From NCBI GenBank assembly GCA_018266055.1, contig JAFDYT010000006.1:62001-126000 (forward strand): DNA of 64,000 nucleotides, written 5' to 3'. Below, one piece after another: positions 33,460 to 42,031 of the stretch. The translations under genes and the position numbers were made by a program. This stretch comes from Bacteroidota bacterium. GTDB taxonomy: Bacteria; Bacteroidota; Bacteroidia; Cytophagales; Cyclobacteriaceae. Under the pieces are notes generated by a model that had not been told where the DNA came from, did not search any database, and saw nothing but the letters and a program-made list of their open reading frames with translations. The first letter of the stretch is position 1; each line of letters begins with the position of its first letter.

Positions 33460-33840
33460 ATGGCAAAAGAAGTTGTTTATTCTGCCAATGCGCCTGAGCC
33501 CATTGGGCCCTACAGCCAGGCGATCAAAGCCGGCAACATGCTTTTTATTTCAGGTCAGGTGGCTATTCAAAAACCGTCAGGCAACCTTGTGGTGGGAAAC
33601 ATCGTCGATGAATCGCATCAGGTGATGAAAAACCTTGAAGCGGTTCTTACTGCCGGAGGGATGAATTTTTCGAATGTGGTAAAGACCACCATCTTCCTTA
33701 AAGACATGAACAATTTTCCAAAAGTAAACGAAGTCTACGGTTCGTATTTTACTAACGAGCCCCCGGCGCGCGAGACTGTGGAAGTAAGCCGTTTGCCGAA
33801 AGATGTGAATGTCGAAATCTCCTGCATCGCAGTGAAGTAA
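33460..33840 (+). CDS. ridA: RidA family reactive intermediate/imine deaminase
   Basis: This 126-residue protein has the YjgF/YER057c/UK114 features: SANAPEPIGPYSQAIKAGNMLFISGQ at the N-terminus (cited in part), MKNLEAVLTAGGM, VVKTTIFLKDMNNF and a C-terminal PARETVEVSRLPKDVNVEISC. The Arg in PARETVEVSRLP corresponds to the catalytic Arg105 of Salmonella RidA. It hydrolyses 2-aminoacrylate and related imines that damage PLP enzymes. ATG 33460 gives the normal family length. An open frame extends upstream but would add non-homologous residues overlapping the divergent gene. Confidence 0.92.
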   Translation: MAKEVVYSANAPEPIGPYSQAIKAGNMLFISGQVAIQKPSGNLVVGNIVDESHQVMKNLEAVLTAGGMNFSNVVKTTIFLKDMNNFPKVNEVYGSYFTNEPPARETVEVSRLPKDVNVEISCIAVK

Positions 33841-33878
33841 CTGTTCTGATTTTTCCGCGGCATTCGCCGCCAATTCTT

Positions 33879-33886
33879 TAACTTTG
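33879..33886 (+). promoter_or_regulatory. Bacteroidota -7 box TAACTTTG
   Basis: TAACTTTG matches TAnnTTTG and ends 16 bases before the gltX ATG at 33903. This indicates that gltX has its own promoter despite the short gap after ridA. Confidence 0.5.
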
Positions 33887-33902
33887 ACTTCAATTTAAAT
33901 AC

Positions 33903-35438
33903 ATGAGGGAAGTTAGAGTTCGTTTTGCCCCAAGCCCTACCGGTGCACTGCATATTGGAGGAGTACGCACGGCATTGTACAATTATTTATTAGCTCGCAA
34001 ACATGGCGGAACCATGATTCTGCGCATTGAAGACACCGATCAAACACGATATGTGCCAGGAGCTGAAGAATACATTTTAGAATCACTCGCCTGGGCTGGA
34101 ATTCAAATTGACGAAGGTGTAAGCAAAGGTGGGCCACACGCACCTTACCGGCAAAGCGAGCGCAAAGAAATCTACAAGAAGTACGCTCAAAAACTGATCG
34201 ACGAAGGGAAAGCCTACTATGCTTTTGATACCGAGCAGGAACTGGAAGCCATGCGAGAGAGGCTAAAAAATGCAGGGTCATCCGATCAACAATACAGCAG
34301 CAGTACACGAACTTCCATGAGCAACTCGCTCACACTTTCTGACAGCGAAGTGAAGCAAAAAATTGCCGCTGGTACACCCTACGTGATACGCCTGAAAGTG
34401 CCCGCCAACGAAGAAGTACGTCTTCAGGATTTGATCCGCGGTGAAGTGGTTGTAAATTCTTCGCAAGTGGATGACAAAGTACTGATGAAGTCTGATGGAA
34501 TGCCTACCTATCACCTCGCCAACGTAGTGGACGATTACCTCATGAAAATCTCGCACGTAATACGCGGTGAAGAATGGCTGCCTAGCGCACCGCTACACGT
34601 GCTGCTTTATAAATTTTTTGGGTGGGAAAAAGAGATGCCTCAATTTGCGCATCTTCCATTGTTGCTTAAGGCCGACGGAAACGGCAAACTTAGTAAGCGC
34701 GATGCCGACAAAGCGGGGTTTCCTATCTTTCCACTGAACTGGACTGATCCGAAATCCAAAGAATTCTCTACTGGCTTTCGCGAAAATGGATACCTGCCGG
34801 AAGCGCTGTTAAATTTCCTTGCCTTCCTCGGGTGGAACCCAGGAACAGAACAAGAAATTTTTTCAATGAAAGACCTGACAGCTGCTTTTTCGCTGGAGCG
34901 AATCGGCAAGGCTGGCGCTAAGTTTGATATTCACAAAGCACAGTGGTACAATCAGCAGTATCTGCGTGCCAAGTCCGATGAAGAATTGGCTAGATATCTT
35001 TTGACTTCACTCGAAAAAGAAAAGATTCAGTGTACTCCAGAAAAGGCAGCGAAGATTTGCTCCGTGATGAAAGAGCGTATCACCTTCCCCAAAGATTTTT
35101 GGGAACAGGGTAAGTTTTTCTTTCAAGCACCAGTCGTATTTGATGAACAAGTAGTTGCAAAGAAATGGAACGAAGATGTGGTAAGATTTTTATCCGCGTT
35201 TGCTTCTGAACTGAAGGCACTTACACAAGTAGATGCCGCTTCCGCGAAAGCAAGTGTAGACAAAACTAGTCAGGTTACCTCCATTCCATCAGGCAAAGTT
35301 ATGCAGGCACTTCGCGTGGCAATTACAGGCGGAGCATCTGGACCGGATCTGATGGCGACCATTGAAATCATTGGGAAAGATGAAGCCATTAACAGGATTA
35401 CGTTTGCCCTGGAAAACATTAAAGTGAAAGTCGCGTAA
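33903..35438 (+). CDS. gltX: Glutamyl-tRNA synthetase
   Basis: This 511-residue class I aminoacyl-tRNA synthetase has RFAPSPTGALHIGGVRTALYN (HIGH motif as HIGG, residues about 8-22), RIEDTDQTRYVPGAEEYI, MPTYHLANVVDDYLMKISHVIRGEEW (cited in part) and the KMSKS variant KLSKRDADK near residue 264. The anticodon-binding helical domain covers the C-terminal third. It charges tRNA-Glu, and possibly tRNA-Gln if a GatCAB pathway is present. Length is normal for Bacteroidota. A small lysine-rich gene follows 11 bases later. Confidence 0.96.
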   Translation: MREVRVRFAPSPTGALHIGGVRTALYNYLLARKHGGTMILRIEDTDQTRYVPGAEEYILESLAWAGIQIDEGVSKGGPHAPYRQSERKEIYKKYAQKLIDEGKAYYAFDTEQELEAMRERLKNAGSSDQQYSSSTRTSMSNSLTLSDSEVKQKIAAGTPYVIRLKVPANEEVRLQDLIRGEVVVNSSQVDDKVLMKSDGMPTYHLANVVDDYLMKISHVIRGEEWLPSAPLHVLLYKFFGWEKEMPQFAHLPLLLKADGNGKLSKRDADKAGFPIFPLNWTDPKSKEFSTGFRENGYLPEALLNFLAFLGWNPGTEQEIFSMKDLTAAFSLERIGKAGAKFDIHKAQWYNQQYLRAKSDEELARYLLTSLEKEKIQCTPEKAAKICSVMKERITFPKDFWEQGKFFFQAPVVFDEQVVAKKWNEDVVRFLSAFASELKALTQVDAASAKASVDKTSQVTSIPSGKVMQALRVAITGGASGPDLMATIEIIGKDEAINRITFALENIKVKVA

Positions 35439-35449
35439 ACTCATTAACC

Positions 35450-35659
35450 ATGGCCAAAAAAGAACCGAAAACAAAACCCAAGGCGCGTGTACATCAGGAG
35501 TTGCGCGGCTTTGAAGTCTCAATCGATACGTTTGGAGAGTTAAAATCAAATCTACCAATCGAAAAACTCAATGCATTCTTAAACGAAAATGTGGAAGATA
35601 AAAAGCTGGCAGAGCGCGAGGACTATAAAGAACTAAAAAAGCCTAAAAAGAAAAAGTAA
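35450..35659 (+). CDS. Small lysine-rich hypothetical protein (69 aa)
   Basis: This short protein has a lysine-rich start ([20 protein letters not shown]), a central [32 protein letters not shown] and a KKPKKKK tail (the centre is cited only as [20 protein letters not shown]). It looks like a small basic nucleic-acid- or ribosome-associated protein, but this is only composition. It lies between gltX (11-base gap) and the AIM24-type gene (1-base gap), so it is probably cotranscribed. I do not recognise the family. Confidence 0.65.
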   Translation: MAKKEPKTKPKARVHQELRGFEVSIDTFGELKSNLPIEKLNAFLNENVEDKKLAEREDYKELKKPKKKK

Positions 35660-35660
35660 T

Positions 35661-36434
35661 ATGCCTACATCACACGTTATTGACTATCAGATAAAAGGGG
35701 AGAGTATTCAAATTGTAGAAGTTGAACTTGATCCGATGGAAACCGTCATCGCCGAAGCGGGAGCCATGCTTTTCATGGAAGAGGGAATTCTCTTCGAAAC
35801 AAAAATGGGCGATGGCTCAAACCCCAATCAGGGTCTCTTTGATAAGCTGTTATCTGCAGGTAGTCGCTTGCTTACAGGCGAGTCATTATTTATGACACAT
35901 TTCACTAATAGAGGAAACAAAAAGGCGAAAGTCGGGTTTTCTGCACCATATCCCGGAACGGTTATTCCCGTTGAGCTTTCACAATGTCCCGGACAAGAAT
36001 TAATCGTTCAAAAAGATGGATTCCTCTGTGCTGCTTATGGTACGAAACTCTCTATTTTTTTTAATCGCAAGATTGGAGCTGGACTAGTTGGAGGCGAAGG
36101 ATTTATACTTGAAAAACTTCAAGGCGACGGCAAAGCATTCGTTCACGCCGGTGGAACTGTAATCGAACGAACATTAAATAATGAAACCCTTCGCGTTGAC
36201 ACAGGCTGCGTTGTAGCCTTTGAATCACAAATTGACTTTGACGTAGAGACTTCCGGAAGCCTTAAATCGATGGTCTTTGGAGGTGAGGGAATTTTTCTAG
36301 CTACGTTACGGGGCTCAGGAAAAGTCTATCTTCAATCCATGCCCATCCGGAAGCTAATTCAAGCACTTGCTCCTTACGGCGGAAACAGCCGGAAAGAATC
36401 AAGTTCTCTTTTAGGAGGATTATTTGAAAGCTAA
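35661..36434 (+). CDS. TIGR00266/AIM24 family protein
   Basis: This 257-residue beta-rich protein fits the AIM24/TIGR00266 family: [38 protein letters not shown] (cited in part), [31 protein letters not shown] and [19 protein letters not shown]. The family is widespread in bacteria and mitochondria and is related to tryptophan RNA-binding attenuator-like folds; its molecular role is not established. The start is one base after the stop of the 69-aa gene, and the next gene begins 6 bases after its stop, so it is part of a compact run. Confidence 0.88.
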   Translation: MPTSHVIDYQIKGESIQIVEVELDPMETVIAEAGAMLFMEEGILFETKMGDGSNPNQGLFDKLLSAGSRLLTGESLFMTHFTNRGNKKAKVGFSAPYPGTVIPVELSQCPGQELIVQKDGFLCAAYGTKLSIFFNRKIGAGLVGGEGFILEKLQGDGKAFVHAGGTVIERTLNNETLRVDTGCVVAFESQIDFDVETSGSLKSMVFGGEGIFLATLRGSGKVYLQSMPIRKLIQALAPYGGNSRKESSSLLGGLFES

Positions 36435-36440
36435 TTCTCT

Positions 36441-37646
36441 GTGAAAACATTAAAAATAGGATTAATACGAGAAGGTAAAGTCCCACCAGACAAAAGGGTG
36501 CCCTTCACTCCGCTTCAAGCAGAAGAAATCTCTCAGCGGTTTTCGAATGTAAAACTTATCGTCGAGCCAAGCGAAATCAGGTGTTACAAAGACTCTGAAT
36601 ACACCGACCTCGGCATCGAAGTGGGCGATGTTTCAAGTTGTGATATTCTGATGGGGATAAAAGAAGTTCCTATTAAAAATCTTCTGGAAGGAAAAACCTA
36701 TTTATTCTTCTCCCACACGATGAAAAAACAGCCTTATAATAAAGGCTTGCTTCAAGAAGTAATCAGAAAGAAAATTCGCCTGATCGACTACGAAGCACTA
36801 AAAGACAGTCAAGGCAACAGGCTCGTCGCTTTTGGTCGGTTTGCCGGGATAGTAGGCGCCTACAACGGTCTGTGGGTGTACGGAAATCGATACAAAAAAT
36901 TCTCGCTACGCAGAGCTCACGAATGCTACGATATTAATGACCTCAAGCTGGAGCTGAGGAAAGTAAAACTTCCACCTGTTAAAATTGTATTAACCGGTGC
37001 CGGCCGTGTAGCCAAAGGCGCAATGGAAACACTGGACACCGCGGGTATCAGAAAAGTAAGCCGAGCTGATTTTCTTTCATTAACTTTTGATGAACCGGTA
37101 TATGTTCAGTTAAGCAGTTCCGACTACCATTACCGCAAGGATGGTGGCCATTTCAACCGTGATGAGTTTCATAAAAGTCCTGAACTTTATAACGCTGATT
37201 TTGTAAAATTTACAAAAGTGGCTGACATACTTATGGCCGGCGCCTTTTGGAATCCTAAAGCCCCAGCACTTTTCTCCAGCCATGACATGAAGGCAAGCCA
37301 TTTCAAAATCAAGATCGTTGCCGACATTACGTGTGACATGGACGGCTCAATTCCTTGCACCAAAAAGCCAAGTACAATCCCTAACCCGATTTACGATTTC
37401 AACCCAAATTCAGAGTCAGTGCAAGAAGCGCTGAGCGACGAAAGGTTTATTACTGTAATGGCCGTTGATAATTTGCCCTGTGAGCTACCTCGCAGCGCTT
37501 CCGAAGAATTTGGGAGGGACCTTATCGACAAGATCTTAAAACCTTTACTAGAAGGAGACCGTGAAGGCATAATTGAGCGAGGCACTATTGCAAAGAGCGG
37601 TCAACTCACCGCAGGTTTTTCCTATCTTCAAGATTATATCCAATAG
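36441..37646 (+). CDS. Alanine dehydrogenase/saccharopine dehydrogenase-like oxidoreductase
   Basis: This 401-residue protein has the AlaDH/PNT N-domain (LKIGLIREGKVPPDKRVPFTP, cited as IGLIREGKVPPDKRVPFTP), LEGKTYLFFSHTMKKQPYN, and a central Rossmann signature VLTGAGRVAKGAMETL near 185-200. The C-terminal half has ILMAGAFWNPKAPALFS and VADITCDMDGSIPCT. This arrangement resembles fungal saccharopine dehydrogenase (LYS1-like) more than true alanine dehydrogenase. It is probably an NAD(P)-dependent amino-acid oxidoreductase; the substrate is not certain. The start codon is GTG at 36441. The gene sits tightly between the AIM24-type and DUF4286 genes. Confidence 0.8.
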   Translation: MKTLKIGLIREGKVPPDKRVPFTPLQAEEISQRFSNVKLIVEPSEIRCYKDSEYTDLGIEVGDVSSCDILMGIKEVPIKNLLEGKTYLFFSHTMKKQPYNKGLLQEVIRKKIRLIDYEALKDSQGNRLVAFGRFAGIVGAYNGLWVYGNRYKKFSLRRAHECYDINDLKLELRKVKLPPVKIVLTGAGRVAKGAMETLDTAGIRKVSRADFLSLTFDEPVYVQLSSSDYHYRKDGGHFNRDEFHKSPELYNADFVKFTKVADILMAGAFWNPKAPALFSSHDMKASHFKIKIVADITCDMDGSIPCTKKPSTIPNPIYDFNPNSESVQEALSDERFITVMAVDNLPCELPRSASEEFGRDLIDKILKPLLEGDREGIIERGTIAKSGQLTAGFSYLQDYIQ

Positions 37647-37651
37647 AAACG

Positions 37652-37954
37652 ATGCTACTATACAATGTAACGGTTGGTGTAGATAAGGAAATTGAGGCTG
37701 AATGGTTAACCTGGGTGAAACAATACTATTTGCCGGCTGTAATGCAGACTCAAGCATTTCATGAGTTTAAAATTTATAAAGTCCTTACTCACGAAGACGA
37801 AGGCTCAGTTTCTTATAGTATCCAATATTTCTCTGACAGCATTGAGAAAATCGTTCATTTTTTGAATAACGATGGGAAGAAGCTTGTGGAAGAGCACAGA
37901 GCCAGATTCAAAGACCGTCATGTGGTCTTTAATACGCTTTTACAAGAATCTTGA
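37652..37954 (+). CDS. DUF4286 family protein
   Basis: This 100-residue protein starts MLLYNVTVGVDKEIEAEWLTW and continues with FHEFKIYKVLTHEDEG and YSIQYFSDSIEKIVHFL. That is the ferredoxin-like pattern of DUF4286, a family found in Bacteroidota with no established role. It starts 5 bases after the preceding dehydrogenase stop and is the last gene of this plus-strand run. The convergent GNAT gene lies 29 bases away. Confidence 0.85.
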   Translation: MLLYNVTVGVDKEIEAEWLTWVKQYYLPAVMQTQAFHEFKIYKVLTHEDEGSVSYSIQYFSDSIEKIVHFLNNDGKKLVEEHRARFKDRHVVFNTLLQES

Positions 37955-37983
37955 TTTTAGTCAAGAAAAAGACTAATTAATAC

Positions 37984-38475
37984 TTAAGTCAACTTTTTAG
38001 CTGAGAGATATTGCCGAATATCTGATGACTCGAGGTTGCCATTGATCCATTCTGGATCTAGTTTCGCTCCGTATTTTTTATAGAAATTAATCGCCGGCTC
38101 ATTCCAGTCCAATACCTGCCACATCATTCCGGTGCAGTTTTGCTCAAGAGCAAATTGCATGGTTCGTTCAAAGAGGATTTTTCCAAGTCCTCGCCCACGC
38201 TCCTTCTCGGTTACGATTATATCTTCCAAATAAAGTCGCTTGCCTTTCCAGGTAGAGTACCTGTAATAATAAAGTGATAGGCCAAGGATATTTCCCTCCT
38301 CTTCGGCAACGAAAAACCCAAATATGGGCTGCTCACCAAATCCATCAATCTCCATTTGAGCAACTGTATTTGATACTTGTTCCAACGCCTTCTCATACAG
38401 CGCCAGCTCCTTTATCAACTCAAGGACACGTGGCAAATCCTTCTTTGTTCCTGATCTAATCTTTACTTCATTCAT
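37984..38475 (-). CDS. GNAT family N-acetyltransferase
   Basis: This 163-residue protein has GNAT motifs: a basic start (KIRSGTKKDLPRVLELIKEL), LYLEDIIVTEKERGRGLGKIL (acetyl-CoA pyrophosphate loop RGRGLGK) and WNEPAINFYKKYGAKLDPEW near the C-terminus. The pattern resembles spermidine/diamine acetyltransferases (SSAT-like, thialysine acetyltransferase), which acetylate small amines. The acceptor is not proven. It is a single gene with the gldN terminator just upstream of its start. Confidence 0.85.
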   Translation of the reverse strand: MNEVKIRSGTKKDLPRVLELIKELALYEKALEQVSNTVAQMEIDGFGEQPIFGFFVAEEEGNILGLSLYYYRYSTWKGKRLYLEDIIVTEKERGRGLGKILFERTMQFALEQNCTGMMWQVLDWNEPAINFYKKYGAKLDPEWINGNLESSDIRQYLSAKKLT

Positions 38476-38483
38476 ATGACCTG

Positions 38484-38515
38484 TAAATAAAAAAGGCCCC
38501 GAAATCGGGGCCTTT
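38484..38515 (-). terminator. Strong rho-independent terminator of the por/gld operon
   Basis: On the minus strand a perfect 10-base stem (AAAGGCCCCG and CGGGGCCTTT, plus coordinates 38492-38501 and 38506-38515) with a 4-base loop is followed by a T-rich stretch. It begins 18 bases after the gldN stop and ends 9 bases before the GNAT start codon. Confidence 0.88.
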
Positions 38516-38532
38516 GATAAATATCGAATTGA

Positions 38533-39516
38533 TTAGAATTCCCAAAGATTGTGCTCCTTCTCCATCAATTTCATTTCTTCTTCCCAGCGTGCAAATACCG
38601 ACTCTGAGTAAGATCTTCCATTGTTCATGAAGATAGCCATGATGGTATCGTCATCAGGGTTTTCAACTTTCTTGATAACTCCGTGGAACAATCTTAGTTT
38701 AAATGCATCTAAGAAAGTCTTTCCTTCAGAAGGATTGTATCTGTTTTGCCATTGAACACGCTTACGCTGATTCAAATCTTTGCTATGAGCTAGCTGAGAG
38801 ATTTCCTTAGCAAGCTCTTTATATGAAATGTATGCCCAATAGCTTAATTTCTCCGCAGCATTATTGTCATCCTGACGCACGATACCAATCGCAAGGATAT
38901 CATAATACAACCGTGATCTTCTCTTATCAAAAATGACATCCTCAATCAACTCAAGACCTACAATATTACCGGCTTCAAGAGTCTGCTTTTCTGCTCCATT
39001 ATCCACAGCCTGAGCCGCAGTTAAAAACGGATTCTTTGAGCCCTTTGGTGGAGCAGGGATGTCAGTTTGAATTCTAAATTGGTGTTCAGAGGTAGTACCA
39101 TCAGGGTTAGTCACAGGTGCAAACACCAAGTCACCGGCTAAATACCCTCTTGTAGGATCCCACTCACCTTGCGTTCCGCTTCTTACGAAGTTGGTGTTCA
39201 GATTTATAACCGTAGAGTCCGCTACTGCTTCTTGAAAATCTGCAGGATCTCCAATGTTACCGCCGTAGGTATGAAGTTTACCTTCTTTCAAAAGATCTAC
39301 GATCAACTTAGCAATGGATGATTTTCTTGAATCAAAACCTGAGTTTTGCTTCTCCTTCAAATCTATAACTCTACTAACCCTGAAACGATAGAGTTGCTCG
39401 TAATAGGGGATTCTTTCCGTAGAGTTAGGATTAGAAATTGTGTCCTGCTGCGCTTGAGTCTTTGAGATCGTCAAAGACAAAGCAATCAAGGAAGCTGAAA
39501 AAATTAAGCGTCTCAT
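38533..39516 (-). CDS. gldN: Gliding motility / type IX secretion protein GldN
   Basis: This 327-residue protein has a signal peptide (RRLIFSASLIALSLTISKTQAQ) and a GldN/PorN-like mature part: IPYYEQLYRFRVSRVIDLKEKQN (cited in part), LIEDVIFDKRRSRLYYDILAIG and VKKVENPDDDTIMAIF-type sequence near the C-terminus. GldN/PorN pairs with the lipoprotein GldK/PorK to form the periplasmic rings of the type IX secretion system under the outer membrane. It is last of the porP-gldKLMN run, 6 bases after gldM, with a strong terminator following. Confidence 0.93.
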   Translation of the reverse strand: MRRLIFSASLIALSLTISKTQAQQDTISNPNSTERIPYYEQLYRFRVSRVIDLKEKQNSGFDSRKSSIAKLIVDLLKEGKLHTYGGNIGDPADFQEAVADSTVINLNTNFVRSGTQGEWDPTRGYLAGDLVFAPVTNPDGTTSEHQFRIQTDIPAPPKGSKNPFLTAAQAVDNGAEKQTLEAGNIVGLELIEDVIFDKRRSRLYYDILAIGIVRQDDNNAAEKLSYWAYISYKELAKEISQLAHSKDLNQRKRVQWQNRYNPSEGKTFLDAFKLRLFHGVIKKVENPDDDTIMAIFMNNGRSYSESVFARWEEEMKLMEKEHNLWEF

Positions 39517-39522
39517 TATTTT

Positions 39523-41106
39523 TTAGTTTATCCGACAGCTAACATTCATTTTTGATGAATTCACCTGCTTAGTAGTACCGTCATAGGCCGGGCGTTGAAC
39601 CTGTACCTGCGAAATCGAAATATTATCTCCTTTTCTTAAGTTATATTGGCTCAACGGAATCGAACCTGATTTGATTGTAATAGGCGATCCACCGTTGATT
39701 TGGAGTATTAACCCAGAAACATAGTACTTATTGTCCTTCAAATTGTTTTTCGCAAAAATCTGATCCAAAATTTCAGGCTCAATGCGAATGGCGGCAGTAC
39801 CGGTAGGAATACCTTTAGCAATATCCACAGCATTAGGTCCGACTAAAAGTCTTGCCACTGGCGGAGGAACATCCTGAGTTTCGAACTTCTGAACACCAAT
39901 TGACTGACCATTCAACAAAACGTTAACATTACATTGTCCACGAGTCGGAAGAATGGCAAACTTTCCTGGGGCTATTTTAAACGCTTTACCTTGATCAGCT
40001 GGAACATTTAAATCCAATCCAGACAGATCAGTTAGACCTTGGATATTTACATTGACTTCGGTACCGCAATCACGATAGAGTGTTGCAGCAGCCGCAGAAC
40101 CAAACACAGCCACAGGGCGTATTACTTTATATTCAATATTCTTTTCCAAAGGGGCACGGCCAGGCAGATTAATTTTCACCTTATAAGTCATCTTAGCCAC
40201 ACCATTGGCGTCATAGTTTGAAGCACCCACAGGAAATTTTACTTTACCCATTTTTACTTTAAACCCAAGACCCATGTCAACATCTTCCAGGGGAAGGGGT
40301 CTGCCATCCTTAAACATTTCAGGAAGAGCTCCAGAAGCTGCACCGGCTACAAACAAATTACCTTCGTAAGTGCTTCCAGCAACAACTGAATTAGATTCAG
40401 CCTGAACCATAGGAACCAATTGGTCAACTTTGTAAGACACACCTTCCGCAATTGCGTTCAATGTATCCAAAGCAGCCGATTCATATTCAAGCACTTCAGT
40501 CTGCATCTGGCTTAGAATTGCTACAGCTGCCATTGAAGGTGTACCTTCGAAGGAGAATTGCAAGAAATCTTTTCCTGTTTGGTGAGCGTCATTCTTGAAT
40601 TCATCAAAGTCCTCAGCCTTTTTATTGAGTTTACCAAAAGGTTTCTTCAATTGCATGATATCGTTGAGGGACTTTACATATTCCTTCAACTTCTTCTCAT
40701 ACTGCTGACCTACTTCCGGCTTGCGGCTGTCCAACATTACTTCTTCTGGGTTAACCGTATTTTGTACGAGTTCCTCTCCTTCCAAAGCTTTTTTGCCTGA
40801 GCCTGTTGCAATTTTTACTTTTACTTCGCCCAAATAGTCTACCATAGCTTTGGAAAGGTCTCTTACTTTCTGAGCCTTTTCCTTAGCTGAGGTTACTTTG
40901 GCTTCCGTACTTTTCGCATCTAATATCCCCTTTAACTTTGTTTCATTTTTGGTTTTGTCCTCTTTAACGAGGTCTTCCAAAGTTGTATTTACAATGGCAA
41001 ATTTCTCGAGAATGGCACTACTCACATTAAGCGCAAGGAGCGCCGTGAGCACGAGGTACATCATGCCAATCATCTTTTGCCTCGGGGTTTCTTTACCGCC
41101 TGCCAT
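39523..41106 (-). CDS. gldM: Type IX secretion / gliding motor protein GldM
   Basis: This 527-residue protein has a short cytoplasmic start with Arg9 (AGGKETPRQKMIG), a single transmembrane helix (MMYLVLTALLALNVSSAIL, residues about 15-33) and a long periplasmic part that in PorM/GldM folds into four beta domains. VPMVQAESNSVVAGSTYEG lies in the second domain region. GldM dimers with GldL pentamers form the inner-membrane proton-driven motor of the T9SS; Arg9 aligns with the residue known to face the GldL glutamate. It has the expected length. It lies 48 bases downstream of gldL. Confidence 0.95.
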   Translation of the reverse strand: MAGGKETPRQKMIGMMYLVLTALLALNVSSAILEKFAIVNTTLEDLVKEDKTKNETKLKGILDAKSTEAKVTSAKEKAQKVRDLSKAMVDYLGEVKVKIATGSGKKALEGEELVQNTVNPEEVMLDSRKPEVGQQYEKKLKEYVKSLNDIMQLKKPFGKLNKKAEDFDEFKNDAHQTGKDFLQFSFEGTPSMAAVAILSQMQTEVLEYESAALDTLNAIAEGVSYKVDQLVPMVQAESNSVVAGSTYEGNLFVAGAASGALPEMFKDGRPLPLEDVDMGLGFKVKMGKVKFPVGASNYDANGVAKMTYKVKINLPGRAPLEKNIEYKVIRPVAVFGSAAAATLYRDCGTEVNVNIQGLTDLSGLDLNVPADQGKAFKIAPGKFAILPTRGQCNVNVLLNGQSIGVQKFETQDVPPPVARLLVGPNAVDIAKGIPTGTAAIRIEPEILDQIFAKNNLKDNKYYVSGLILQINGGSPITIKSGSIPLSQYNLRKGDNISISQVQVQRPAYDGTTKQVNSSKMNVSCRIN

Positions 41107-41154
41107 GTTTTATTAGTTTATAGTGAATTAATAAATCTAATGTCTAAAATTCGT

Positions 41155-41973
41155 TTAGCCTTTCATGGCGGTCAACATACTGCCGTATACTTTATTAAGG
41201 GCAGTGAGATTGTTGGTCAGAGAGCTCAATTCGGTAGTGAACTTAGCCGTGTTATCTCCAACTTTCGATAATCCTTGCATAGCGCCAGTAAGGCTTTCGT
41301 AGAACTTGTTCATGTTCTTCACATGTGAGTCTGCATCTTTCAATTCCATTTCATAAATGGTATTGAGCGCAGCAAGGTTCTTAGTTACAGACTGTACTTG
41401 CTTGTGATATTCACTTGTATCTTTTGATGCATCCGACATTGCTTTTACGGCAGTCATGGCTACTCCGTAAGACTTATTCATTTCACTCAATGAGCTAGAT
41501 GCAGCTTGTACGTTTTTCGCATACTCGTTAGTTGCAACAGCGGCATTCGAAAGATTGCTCATTTGAGAAGCTGAAGTTGCCAGATTAGTTAAACCTTTAC
41601 CAAGGTTGTCCAACAAATTCTGGTCAACCTTTGCGGTCTTAAGCATTTCATCAATCTTGAGAAGAGGTGAATCTCCGGCTGCAGGTCTATTGCTAATACG
41701 AGTTGCAGTATGAGTTGCAGGCGCTTCATAATCTTCAGCAAGTTCTGGATAAACTTTGCTCCAATCTACTTCTGCGTGTTTCGGTTCGAATGCACTCAGA
41801 AAGAAAATGCCGGCCTCAACGGAGAGACCTATAATCAACATTTCATTAGCACCATTCCAGTGTTGAATTTTGAAAAGTGCACCAACAATAACAACTGATG
41901 CACCAATGCCGTAAATCTTGGGCATTATGGTTTCGTAGAGAAGAGCTCCAAAACCGCCTTTTTTCTTTGCCAT
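41155..41973 (-). CDS. gldL: Type IX secretion / gliding motor protein GldL
   Basis: This 272-residue protein has two N-terminal transmembrane helices, IYGIGASVVIVGALFKI (20-36) and MLIIGLSVEAGIFFLSAF (45-62), followed by a long coiled-coil cytoplasmic tail. Two membrane acidic residues, Glu53 and Glu63, correspond by spacing to the proton-motor glutamates of other GldL proteins. GldL forms the pentameric stator around the GldM dimer. The tail contains repeated helices such as NLAALNTIYEMELKDADSHV, which resemble each other about every 65 residues. The gene is 58 bases from gldK and 48 from gldM. Confidence 0.94.
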   Translation of the reverse strand: MAKKKGGFGALLYETIMPKIYGIGASVVIVGALFKIQHWNGANEMLIIGLSVEAGIFFLSAFEPKHAEVDWSKVYPELAEDYEAPATHTATRISNRPAAGDSPLLKIDEMLKTAKVDQNLLDNLGKGLTNLATSASQMSNLSNAAVATNEYAKNVQAASSSLSEMNKSYGVAMTAVKAMSDASKDTSEYHKQVQSVTKNLAALNTIYEMELKDADSHVKNMNKFYESLTGAMQGLSKVGDNTAKFTTELSSLTNNLTALNKVYGSMLTAMKG

Positions 41974-42031
41974 GGTTCTTAGGGATTTAAGTTTAGTCCG
42001 ATTTTTTTCTAAATATAAATTAAGTTTTTAA

